Source of the DNA: Dipteris shenzhenensis
Taxonomy: Eukaryota > Polypodiophyta > Polypodiopsida > Gleicheniales
NCBI GenBank assembly: GCA_047967505.1
Contig: CM106541.1
Length of the DNA stretch: 64,000 nt
Strand: one strand, 5' to 3'
Numbering within the stretch: position 1 is the first letter of the stretch; the number at the start of each line of letters is the position of its first letter. The position numbers and the translations under genes were made by a program. Positions 44,227 to 54,373 of this stretch are shown here, piece by piece. The notes under the pieces are model-generated. The model ran no database searches and was not told the DNA's origin. It was given only the letters and a program-made list of their open reading frames with translations.

Positions 44227-44430
44227 TTTTTTTTTTTCCAAGAAAGAGACTTCTATTAAGTAAGAGAAAAAACCCACGAGAGCAAGCTCAAAGCAGAATA
44301 CATCATGAAATCATGAGGATAAATAAAACCTCCTCAAAGTGAGGTGGAAAAAAACCAAGGCTGAGGCTGGAAGTGCCACCTCAACCCTAGAGGAGTCTCA
44401 GAGAAGAAAGGAGAATCCTTCCATTCCCTG
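44227..44430 (-). mobile_element. LINE 3'-tail fragment
   Basis: Poly(T) 44227-44237, then about 190 bp of LINE tail on -, ending in the last ORF2 codons (sequence before CCATTCC). Directly followed by the tail of the larger LINE, giving tandem 3' ends. Confidence 0.85.
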
Positions 44431-44549
44431 GCTTGTTTTTTTTCAAGAAAGAGACTTCTATTAAGTAAGAGAAAAAACCCGCGAGAGCAAGCTCAAAGCG
44501 GAGTACATCATGAAATAATGAGGATAAATAAAAATCCCCTCAGAGTGAG

Positions 44550-47500
44550 GTGGAAAAAAACCAAGGCTGAGGCTGAAAGTGCCACCTCAACCCTATAGTA
44601 GCCTCAGAGAAGAAAGGAGAATCCTTCCATTCCTTGAAGAAAGAAGCTCTCCTAGCTGAGGCTGCACGGGAGTCTCCCTGCATACCCGTCCATACGGCCA
44701 TCAAAGTATGTACGGTGTCTCTCTAGATACTAGCCAATGTGCGCGAGGGATGAACCTGAGTACCCTCCAAAGCCTCTGTGCATCTGGCTCTCCAGATATG
44801 CCAGGATGCTATGCTCGCTAGAATCTCCCAGGAAGTATCCACAGAGGCATGTACAGCTGTAAAAGGAAGGTGTGGTACCACATCCAACGAACAGGACTCA
44901 ATCCGATGACGTCGAACCGAAATGGCCCGAGAGGAGTCAAATCTCTCATAGAAAACCTGAGGTCCTGTAAGAGAAAGCCAAGCCACTAAGCCCCATGTCA
45001 TAAAAAATGGGGAGTGGGCAAAGTGACTGAAAATCTTGGCTACCCCCATCCAAATCATCCTCGCCTATCTACAATCCCATAAGCAACGCTGAATAGTCTC
45101 CGAAGCAGAGAGGCATCGAGGGCAAGTAGGGTCGGCTCTGAACCTGGACCTCCAAAGGTTCACTGCAATCCCACCATGGATAGAAAGCCAAAAGAAGATA
45201 GTGATCTTTCTATTCTTGTGGGATTTCCAGAGTCTCCTCCAGAAGCACCTCTGCAGATCCACAGTGATATCAAATGTCTCCCAATGAGGAACTCTGGAAG
45301 GTCTCCAACCTCTACTACTGAGCTGAAATCTCCTGGCATTACTGACCGTGTAACGAAAGAAGGGGATGCTCTTCTCTCGATGCCCTGCATCAATCCACTC
45401 CCACTCTCTGGGGTCCCACTGCAAATACCTGATGGGAACTCCCCCATAGAGCCAGAGCCTCCAAGACCCGGTGGAGAGTAGCCGGGGGCATCTCTTCCAA
45501 CATGCCATATCACTTAAACTGTGTCTACCCAAAGCTCTGGAAGGGCTGCCTCAATCTGCAAGATCCTCCCTACACTCCCTCTGAGATGTCCTGTCAACCT
45601 TGATTTGGTCTCCTCTGGAAGCCTGCAGAAAGCTTTCCAAGACCCCGTAGATGATGCAGGTCCCCTCTCCCACCTGGACCACTGCATGTAGAGGAGGCAC
45701 CTAGTGGTCTGCCATGATCATCTAAAATACTTGCATTCCACATGATGGGTTGCCTATCAATCTCTTCACGAGAGGAAGGAGGAATCCTCCCAAGAGTGCT
45801 TCTGAAACTGGCCCAAGCTTTCAGAATGGCAACCATGAGAGGGGACGAAGGTGATCTGAGGTGTGCTGTGGTGAAGATCCACCTAACACTGCTCATCCAG
45901 TCTCCTCCTGAAGAAGGTGTGCACCTCTGTATGCTGCTGATAAGAAAGTCCTTCCACGGTTCTTGCCCTCGCATAAGTCCCCGCACCACCATCTTGCAAA
46001 GTAAAGCTCTGCACTATAAATCTGGATCAATAATATTGAGACCCCCTTCCTGTGTAGGGAGGATGAGGGTCTCCCCAGCCACCCTGGCTAAGGCATCTGC
46101 TGTGCCATCAAGCCCACTCCAGAGAAAGTTTCTGATTGGTCTTCTGAGCTGAATAATGGAGTCGCTAGAACGGCACCAGCATGAACAAACAAACCAGGCC
46201 GTGGCCAAGAGGACCTGGTTGACCACCACAACTCTAGAGGCAAGATCTAGCTTGGCTGAGCTCCAAAAAAGAAGCTTCCTTCTGATGCTCTCCAAAACAG
46301 GAGCAAAATGCTGCGTGGTAGAAATATCCAAGCCGACGTGGCAGCCCAAATACCCGATAGGCTCACCCCTCTGAACCCAAGTGAATCCTATGTCAAGCCC
46401 CCAAACTGGAGTGTGCTCATCACTGATCCAAAAGCCATTGGATTTATGCCAATTTATCTGCGCCCCTGCCGCCAAGAAAAATAAATCCAATGCTGTCCTG
46501 AAAGAAGTGAGCGTCTGTGGAGTGGCATCCAAGTAAACTGCTATGTCATCTGCCAACTCACTGTGAAGTAGCTCCTCTTCCTTTCTGATAGGAAGTCTCA
46601 GCCCAAAGATGTCAGCTTGAGATCTAACATAGATACTCATAGCTTCAGTCACGAACAAAAAAACGAAAGGAGCAAGGGGGCATCCCTGACGGACTGATCT
46701 CGAAATCTGAAATCTCTCACCCCTTACCCCACCAATAAGTACCTGGCTGTGGGCTGATCTGTACAAAGAGGAAACACCTCTAATCCAAGCATCAATAAAG
46801 CCAAAGCGTAGAAGGGTGCCCTCTAAAAAACCCCAATCTACTCTGTCATAAGCTTTTTCAAAATCCAAAAGTAGAATGGCAAGATTCTGGCCACTCTATA
46901 TGGCCCACTCTGAAGCTTCCCAGAAAGAGAAAATGTTATCAAAAATGCTTCTGCCATGCACAAATCCCGTCCGAGTGTCATGAATAAGATCAGGGAGAAG
47001 GGGCTGCAATCGGAGGCAGGGTGGCATAGAAATCTGAAGCTATGCGTAAGACATCATCAGGCTCTGTCTGTAAAACCCCATGTGAGTCAATAAGCTGGGA
47101 TACACTCTCTCTACTATGTCTAGGGCCAAGAGTAGAGAAAAAGTGTTTATTGACTCTACCACCCATCTGAATCCAGGAGGACTCCCATGCATGAAAGGCA
47201 TACTCTGCTCTCTGATCAAGCAATAACTGCTGATGAGCCCTTGCTGCAGCAAGGCGCTCCTGAATCCAAGCATCTGAAGGCCGTTTCTACTCTTCCCTCT
47301 GCAAAGCTGCCAACTGCTGGCGAACACCAATCTCACGTCTGAGAATATCTCGTCTCTTGGTATAAGCAACTGAGCGATAAAAGTCGCTAATACCAGAAAG
47401 GGCAGCGGCTACATGTGATGGATATGGCTGCCCACCCTGGACATGAGAAACCCATATCTGCAGGGCTGCCTTTGTAAGGTCCTCCTCTGTGTAAAAGGCA

Positions 47501-48288
47501 TCTGGAATCCTGATGCTGGCAGGCCGGCCTCTCAAGTGAGGCTTTGAGATAGCCAGCACAACAGGAAAGTGGTCTGAAGTGGAAACCCCAGCAGCAATGC
47601 ATACTGATCCACCTCTGTCTAGTGCCCAGTCATCTACATAGAATCTGTCAATGTGTGCATGAATAGGCATCTGCTGTCTCCTGTTCGACCAAGAGAATAG
47701 GAGGGACTGTGGCTGAATAAGAAAGGCATCATCCCACCAAGTATCTCTGCCACAGAAGTGAAAAAGGAAGGCATCCCAAGCTGCTCTCTCCAAAGAGTGC
47801 AGTCCGCCTTCTCTACCCCCTTTTTTGTCTGACGGTAACTCGACCATGTTAAAGTCACCTCCAATCACCCATGAATCCACAATGGGGGCCCAGGAGAGCA
47901 AAGTCTTCCACATAAGGACACGTTCCCCTCTAATGTTGGAGGCATACAGGTTAAGGAAACCAACCTTACGCCCTCCAATCAAAAGAATAATCCACTGAGC
48001 TCTAGAGGGAATAATGACTCTGTGTCCAACAACTAAGGGGAGAACTGACTACAAAACTGAAATAGAAGTGTCCCCCCTGGTGCCCAAGGCAGGCGACCAA
48101 AAAGTATGGCCAGAAAGCAACTTGCCTGACTTGGCACAATCTCTAGAATCCAGCTTGTGCTCTTGAATAAATAAGATATCAATGGAACCCCCAGTAACAC
48201 CTGGATGAAGCTGATCCTGAATCAGCTGTCTACGGCGGCGATGTGGGACGCCACCTAGGCCCTGTATGTTCCAACTAATAATCCTCAT
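44550..48288 (-). pseudogene. LINE ORF2: endonuclease and reverse transcriptase
   Basis: ATG at 48288: MRIISWNIQGLGGVPHRRRR (APE-type endonuclease, Asn), LFIQEHKLDSRD (Glu), VIGGDFNMVELPSDKKGG (Asp/Asn), HIDRFYVDDWALDRG and GVSTSDHFPVVLA (SDH). The linker RVNKHFFSTLGPRHSRE is followed by a deletion near 47015 that joins DFYATL to the RT motif before TGFVHGRSIFDNIF. RT continues LLLDFEKAYDRVDWGF, SVRQGCPLAPFVFLF, ELADDIAVYLDAT, then VVVVNQVLLATAWFV, and the zinc-binding end RADPTCPRCLSASETIQRCL. Stops lie at about 48049, 47287 and 45065. The endonuclease would nick the target and the RT would copy the RNA there. Confidence 0.9.
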
Positions 48289-49830
48289 CGACGGGAGGAT
48301 GTAGAGTGGAACACCTCACCCGACCTAGTGGTGGAAACAAACCCCTCAACAGGGGAAGACCTCTTGCTCGAGGAGGGAGGGATGGAACCAAGTGGCGGAA
48401 AATCAACAAGGGAAAGAACCCTGCCACCTGAAGAAGAAGCCCTGTCAACAGGAAACCCAATCACTGGCTCCCCAAAAGTAGCGGGCACAAACTCCTCCTC
48501 TGGGAAATCTGAACCATCTGCTAGGGCTGAAAACGAGTTCCTGTGAAGCAAGCCAGACACCGGAGTGCGAAGGATCCCTTTTGAGGGAAGAGGATCAATA
48601 GTATAAACCATCCCCTTCCCCCTATCCAAGGGAGGAAGTGAGGACTGCTCTCTATCATGTGTCTGCCCAGCCGCGGAGACCTCTACTGCCTCAAGAAGAG
48701 CGTCTGGCACCGCTGGATCTAGGGAAGAAGCTACAACCAGGGAGGAGGTCGAAGCTTCAGTGTCTCGAACTGTGCGAGGTGAGACTGGAGGGATAGCTCG
48801 AGGTGGAGCAGAGTCCACTAATGTACCCTCGTGAACTGAAGGAGGGATCTACACACATGCCGGAACCCACTGGAGAGCATCGCGTGCCCCTGAGGTAGGT
48901 GGGGATCAAGGAGCAGGTGATGGATCTATACCACCCCCCTGTCAAGGCCGAGGAGCAGGTGTTGGACCTGTACCACCACCACCCTGAGGAGGACCGCCAT
49001 GCGAAGGTCGAGGAGCAGGTGCTGGACCTGTACCACCCCTCTGTCAAGGCCAAGGAGCAAGTGCTGGACCTATACCACCCCCCTGTCCCCCTTGTCGAGG
49101 CCATGGGGCGGTAGCTGTACCAGAGTGCTTCTTGGGCCTTTTCTTCTTCCTGGGGCAATCCCTGGCAAAGTGTCCACCAATGGTCCTGCATATCCTGCAC
49201 TGGTCTTGTCTGCCTGAAATCTCTACTCTCTGGCGAAAAAAGGAACCATCCGGGCGTTGGATCATAACATGATCCATCTTGAGGTTAGGATCCTTACAGA
49301 GGACCCTAACTCTAGGTACCCCATCAGCCTTGGTTGCCTCTGCTACAGTCAATGGCAACCCAAGGAGGGGTGGGATCTCAGCAACTGCACCAAAATGCTC
49401 TCCAATAACAGAAAGAAGTCGATGGTAAACCTGGGGAAGCCCGGGGAATCTGATGAAGAGTGAAAAGATTTCCTTATCTGCCTCCACTGGGTCGAAACCA
49501 ATATGAAAGGCTTCAAAGAAGATCTTCCTGTGTCCCAGGTGTAAAAACTCAGCCTTGAGCATAGTGCTCGCAGCCTCTGGAGTGTCAAAAATAACCTAGA
49601 AAAAACCTCGTCCCAGAAGACGAACATCTAACAATCGTGGAGTGAGGTCTGGGGGGAGAGCCGCAAGCATCCAGGGGATCTGGAGGGGTGAGACCCAAAG
49701 ATGCGTGCTAGCAACGTGGTAGACATTCAATCTCTACATCCTTCTTGAGTTGCTGCAACTCGTCTTTAGAAAAGGTAATAGTTTTCGCGGCCGGTGGAGG
49801 TGGAGTAGGATTGGCTGACGGAGTAACCAT
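48285..49830 (-). pseudogene. LINE ORF1
   Basis: ATG at 49830: MVTPSANPTPPPPAAKTITF, then a frame change near 49715 into the DUF4283-like domain (FHIGFDPVEADKEIFSLFIR, FPGLPQVYHRLLSVIGEHFG). The knuckle CRICRTIGGHFARDC (near 49200) is followed by a basic KKKKRPKK patch. A Gly/Pro repeat region comes next, then a C-terminal segment RNSFSALADGSDFPEEEFVP to FHSTSSRR next to the ORF2 start. The knuckle has five residues between the second Cys and His instead of four. ORF1 binds the LINE RNA. Confidence 0.8.
48895..49112 (-). repeat. Minisatellite in LINE ORF1
   Basis: Four to five copies of a roughly 55-60-bp unit with the core GAGCAGGTGCTGGACCTGTA (+ strand), giving Gly-Gly-Thr-Gly-Pro/Ala-Pro-Arg-Pro-rich residues on -. 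Unit lengths vary. Confidence 0.8.
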
Positions 49831-50113
49831 CGCCAATCGAGGTGAGGAGGCCGACTCTGACAATTTGAAGGCTCCTTCCGCTCCAAAAAAAAGCTGCGGG
49901 AGATAAGGGGGTAGAAAACAGGGAAAGGAGGTGAGGAGGGAGAGGGGGGAAGGGGCGAGGAGGGGAGGGGTAAAGGGGAGAGGCTGAGAGGCTGAAGGGG
50001 ATGGGCTGAGGGGCAGGGAGGGGGCTGGCTGAGAGGGAGAGGAGAGGGAGAGGAAGGAGAGGGAGGGGCAGGGAGGGGGCAGTGCAGGCTGAGAGGCAGG
50101 GAGGGGGCTGTTA
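49831..50113 (-). other. G-rich tract (probable LINE 5' UTR)
   Basis: Almost pure purine on + (GGGGAAGGGGCGAGGAGGGG and similar), with three imperfect copies of GGGGCAGGGAGGGGGC near 50014-50110. Several four-G runs could form G-quadruplexes. Confidence 0.55.
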
Positions 50114-50164
50114 CCTTATCACACGACCACCTGTCGACAGGCGTCGACCACATGACGACATCTG

Positions 50165-50311
50165 TTGACCACATGTTGACCATGTGTCAACACAAGTTAG
50201 CCACGCGATCACACGGGTTCATCCAGGAGTACTGTCCGAGGCTGTCAACCACAGGTCGACACATGTTAACCACAGGTCGACACATGTCAACCACAGGTCG
50301 ACACAGGTCAA
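50165..50311. promoter_or_regulatory. W-box cluster and 21-bp repeats
   Basis: TTGACC at 50165 and 50176 and GTCAA (the reverse-strand core) at 50186, 50244, 50286 and 50307. Repeat units of 21 bp start at 50247, 50268 and 50289 (AACCACAGGTCGACACATG), with the start of a fourth at 50310. WRKY factors bind TTGAC cores, so stress-driven transcription is a possible role (inference). Confidence 0.55.
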
Positions 50312-50438
50312 CCAGGAGTACCGTGTCCAAAGTGATCTCATCAAGAGCTACGCACATGGAGAGTGAGCTTAGCACATGGAGTAGTCAGGAGTATTTATAT
50401 TACACAGTGGTTCAGTGATACAGTGGTGCAGTGGTGCA

Positions 50439-50618
50439 GTGAACCAACTCACCTGCACATGGAGAATTTACACCATTGGGCTGGCGAGTCAGGGAGTCAG
50501 AAAGTCGCCGAAGCCATCAAGAGGTGCGGTGAACCAGCTCACCTGCACATGGAGAATTTATACCATCAGGTTGGCAAGTCAGGGAGTCAGGAAGTCACCG
50601 AAGCCATCAAGAGAGCCA
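50439..50618 (+). repeat. 90-bp tandem duplication
   Basis: Copies start at 50439 and 50529 (GTGAACCA-CTCACCTGCA), with about ten substitutions between them. Confidence 0.9.
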
Positions 50619-51347
50619 GCGGCGCAACGGCTATCCTCAACAGCTAAGGCGATAAGAGGATGACCAATGGGAAGAAAGGGGGGGATTCTCAGCGAAGAAG
50701 GGACCCTCTAAGGCGGGGGATGAGGATGAAGGAGAAGAGAGAGAGAAAAGGAGGCATTCGGCATTCGGCACGAGAGCGAAAGAGAGGAGAGTGAGGAGAG
50801 ATAGAGGCTAGAGCTACGAGCTCGCCAAGGAGAGAATGTGGAGAGACTTGTGTGTACCTTTTGTCTACTATGGGGATAGACCTGTGTATTCTGGTGATTT
50901 GCGACTTGTGTATTCTTGTGACTTGCGACTTGTGACCTGGGGACACGTCCAGTGATATGTACATTGGCCAACTCGGTCACTCTCGCATCTCTCTTGTCTC
51001 TTCCGGATATGGGGATTGTTCACCAGTGTAGGATTTTCTTATTTTGCTTATGTTGTGGAGTTCACCGGTGATTGTCATTTAGCATAGTGCACTCGTACGA
51101 CGTCGTCGTTCACTGCAGTATAGCATACGACACTCGCACACTACTGCACGGTGCACTCTGCACGATCCATTGCATTAGAGCCTTGCAAAACTCATGCTTC
51201 TCACGCCAGTGGCCTTTGGCCTCCGGTAACACCTCCGGAAGGATAGGAACCCCTCCCCTCAAGCAGTTTATGGCGATCACGGTGGGACACTACTGGTATT
51301 GAGTAGCACGAGTGAAGTGGTGATCTAGGGTCCTAGAGAGAGGTCTT

Positions 51348-54300
51348 ATGCCGAGTAGTTCTGAAACCTTTGAAGGAGCTAGTGAGAGAACTAGGAGGTA
51401 CTTGAGGAGAGTGGAGAAAAGACTTCCGGCAGACCAAACTAGGTACAAGAAGCATTACGTGCGACGTAAGTTTGCGAAGCCCTCAACTCGAGCACAAAGT
51501 GAGCCCACTGGAGCAGTAGCCCGAGCAAGTAACTTCATCGACACTCTCATTGACTTGGATCAACAGGAACCCTGGTGGTCTGATCCAGACTCCGGAGAAG
51601 AAGAAGTGCAAAGCGGAGAACAGGTGAAAGAAGAGGGTACTAAGGACGAGGGCTCCTCAAGGACTCATCAAGGTCAAGGCAGCCCCTCTCCTCCTCCTGC
51701 AACAATGTCTTCATCAACCACCTCTTCTACCGGAGTGGTGACTCCATCTGCTCCCGCCTCAACCTCTTGTGGACAAGCTGCTACCTCATCTGTTATGCAT
51801 AGCTCCGGGCTCCTAGCTAATCCTTCTTCTACATCTATTCCATTGGGGGGTACTTTTGCTCCGGCCATGCCTTTACCTGCTATGATGGTTTCATCTCCCT
51901 TTCCATCCACACCGGTGTTGCCTTTTCCACCACCTCCTTCCTTCCCTTCTGCCTACTCATCCATGACTTCAGCTCCGTCCGTCTCTTTCCCAAATGCTCT
52001 CCCATCCTCTTTCACCCCCACATCTTCCATGTTCTCACCCTTTCCCTCTGCAACACCGAGACCCCCCACTTACGCGCTACCATCTGGGTACGCTCCCTCT
52101 ATGACTACATCAGTAGTGACTTCCCCATTGTGGTCCTCCACAGGAGGAGTTGTCGGGGTGGTCTCCTCCTTGGGAACACCAACACTCATTACAGCCCCAT
52201 CGGGACTCCCTCCAACTCTTGCATCTTCTCCAACCTCTCGGGTGGGGATGGCCGTTCTCAGTCCCCCAGACAGAGCTAGACTTCTTGAGCTACTCAACAA
52301 GGTCCACGTGAAGACTCAAAAGTTCAAAGGCCACCTCCATGAGGATGCGGAAGCTCATGTGAGGAAGTTCCTCACAGCATGTAAAGCTAAAGGTGTGGAG
52401 AATGAGCATGCGTTCCTCCACATCTTTCCTTCGTCATTGGAGGATGCAGCGGATGTATGGTACAGTCAATTTCCTCCGGACCACTTCTAGACGTGGACAG
52501 ACCTAAGGGAGGAATTCTTACGCACTTTCAAGTTGGAAAAATTCGAACACATGATTGTCCAAGAGTTGTCCCCACTGACACCATGAAGCCTGGAGAAAGC
52601 ATCTCTGAGATGTACACAAGGATGAGGGTCTTGGCGGCAAAGATGTCTGTGCCACCTAATGATGCTGTTATGAAGGGATGGTTTTTGAAAGCATTACCCC
52701 CTTCCATTGCTATAAGGTTGGTGGATAAACTCCCTGAACATGCCTCACTTCAAGACATCCTAAAAGAAGCTGTCAAGATGGAACGGTCACAGTTAAGCTT
52801 TGCCTCATCAACGAATACGATCACCCAACTCCCAAGAGAGGAGGGATCATCCGCATGGCAGCAACTCAAGAAGGAGTTAGAAGAAATCAAAGAAGGCCTG
52901 AAAGATAGAATAAAGGTGGATGGCCAATCGTCCTTTGAGGCCCAAATTCGAAGTGGCCTTTGGTGCACCAAATGCAAGGGTTCTAACCATGGTTACTGGG
53001 AGTGCCCCTCCAAGCGAAAGGTACCTACTTCTACCTCATTTTGTACATTTTGTGAGATCCATGGACATGATGCCTCTGAGTGTAGGTACCTCAAAGGATT
53101 AAGGAAGCTTCTTCCAGAGTATACCTCGGGGGAACCTCTAGTTGCTGCAGTCAACAGAACGGTACCCATAACTTCTGGTCCAGCAGAAGTATCTTCTGCT
53201 CCCCCCCTTGCACGAGCATCTGAGCCACCTCCTCCTCCTGTCATGCCACCTCCATTGCTTCCGACTCCCCCTTTGCTCCAAGCTCCTGCCCCCAATTCAA
53301 TTGGTTCCCCTTATTTCTATCCTCAGCCATACTATGCCCCATACCAACCACCTATGTCAGGAGGTGGCTATGGACCCTCTTATCAACGCGGTCGAAGGGG
53401 TGGTTTCAGAGGTGGACGCGGAGGTGCAGGAAGAGGTACAAACTTTAGAAGACCCATCATGTGTTACAGATGTGGCGAGTACGGCCACTACCAAGATGAT
53501 TGCACACAGCCGTTCGGGGGACCCTCTTGTACACAGTGCAACACAAACGACCACTACACCAGAGATTGTCCCAATAGAAGAGTGGAACCCGCATCCCAAG
53601 TGAATATGGTTGATGTAGTAGTGGTGGGGGAGGGCAACAATCCCCATTTGATTGGCGCAGTGTTGGGCGCTGTGACACGGTCACATACAAAAGGTGACAA
53701 ATGTAAGGGTGACTCAGAGTCAGCACCGGAGACCTCAGCACCAATGAGTTCGACAAGTGTTCCCCCACGGAGGTCATTCTCCTCCTCCAAGGTACACAGT
53801 ACGCCCAGGAATAGACCACCCATGCTGGCTTCTGATAGTGATTCAGAAACAAACTCGAAGGGCCCACAGCCATTAAGGTCAACCACTAACTCTGGGAGTG
53901 CCTCATCCTCGGGGGATCACTCTATGCCTTTGAGGTATCAGGAGGTGGTAAAGGGTGTCACGAGAGATCTTCAAACAAGTTCTGAAGATGAAGGTAGCAC
54001 ACCTCAGCTTCCATCCCGCAAGTCCAGAACTGTGAGGTTTGCAACAGAAGTGACAACCCTCGGACAGTACCGGGATAAGGAGGCACGAGTAGGTCCTCCC
54101 ACTTTGTCCCCAACAGCACTCAACAGAGAAGAGGCTATGGGGACAAGACCTAGTTCTGCCCAGGAAAAAGGGAAAGGAGTAATGGAAGAGAAACCACTGG
54201 AGACAATGACTCACAGTTCAGACCTACATCCACATCCTTGTGTAAGCTTCGACCCTCGGCCAGAGGCTAGGAGGATGAAGTTGCAAAAGGCTAATGCTAG

Positions 54301-54364
54301 TGTCCACCACTACTCCTTGTTTGAAGATCTTATGAGTTTCAAACCCAACCTCACTCTACGATAA
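51348..54364 (+). pseudogene. Gypsy G gag with four zinc knuckles
   Basis: ATG at 51348 (MPSSSETFEGASERTRRYLR). A Ser/Thr/Pro-rich region (about 51650-52260) is followed by the gag domain (EDAEAHVRKFLTACKAKGVE, DAADVWYSQFPPDHF). TAG at 52488 and a one-base shift near 52575 are followed by an open frame to 54364: MKPGESISEMYTRMRVLAAK, LPPSIAIRLVDKLPEH. Four knuckles: CTKCKGSNHGYWEC (CX2CX5HX4C), CTFCEIHGHDASEC, CYRCGEYGHYQDDC and CTQCNTNDHYTRDC. A Pro/Tyr and Gly/Arg-rich stretch separates pairs 1-2 and 3-4. The tail is Ser-rich with basic patches. It would package the element RNA. Confidence 0.85.
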
Positions 54365-54373
54365 CTTTGTCTA

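Larger units (their letters stand above)
44436..50113 (-). mobile_element. Near full-length LINE (L1 type)
   Basis: Poly(T) at 44436-44443 marks the 3' end. From right to left: CT-rich 5' UTR (on -), ORF1 (49830-48285), ORF2 (48288 to about 44550), 3' UTR. The ORFs abut or overlap by a few bases, as in plant L1 elements. Frameshifts, stops and a deletion of about 420 bp in RT near 47015 disable it. I could not identify a target duplication. The 5' boundary at about 50113 is approximate. Confidence 0.85.
50114..51347 (+). repeat. Probable 5' LTR and leader of gypsy element G
   Basis: Non-coding and repeat-rich, upstream of gag. It holds a W-box cluster (50165-50311), a possible TATA box TATTTATA (50392-50399), a 90-bp duplication and a CG-rich segment near 51080-51170. 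A degenerate primer site may lie at TTGCATTAGAGCC (51170-51182), which would put the LTR end at 51169. There is no second LTR to confirm it, so the limits are tentative. Confidence 0.5.

Noticed and set aside
50184-50366. Regular direct repeats with GTCGAC palindromes, possible CRISPR-like array
   Set aside because: Units are contiguous (21 bp, no spacers) and in a plant LTR context. A promoter repeat is the better reading.
51674-51910. Minus-strand frame over gypsy G gag
   Set aside because: Shadow of the Ser/Thr/Pro-rich gag region. No domain.
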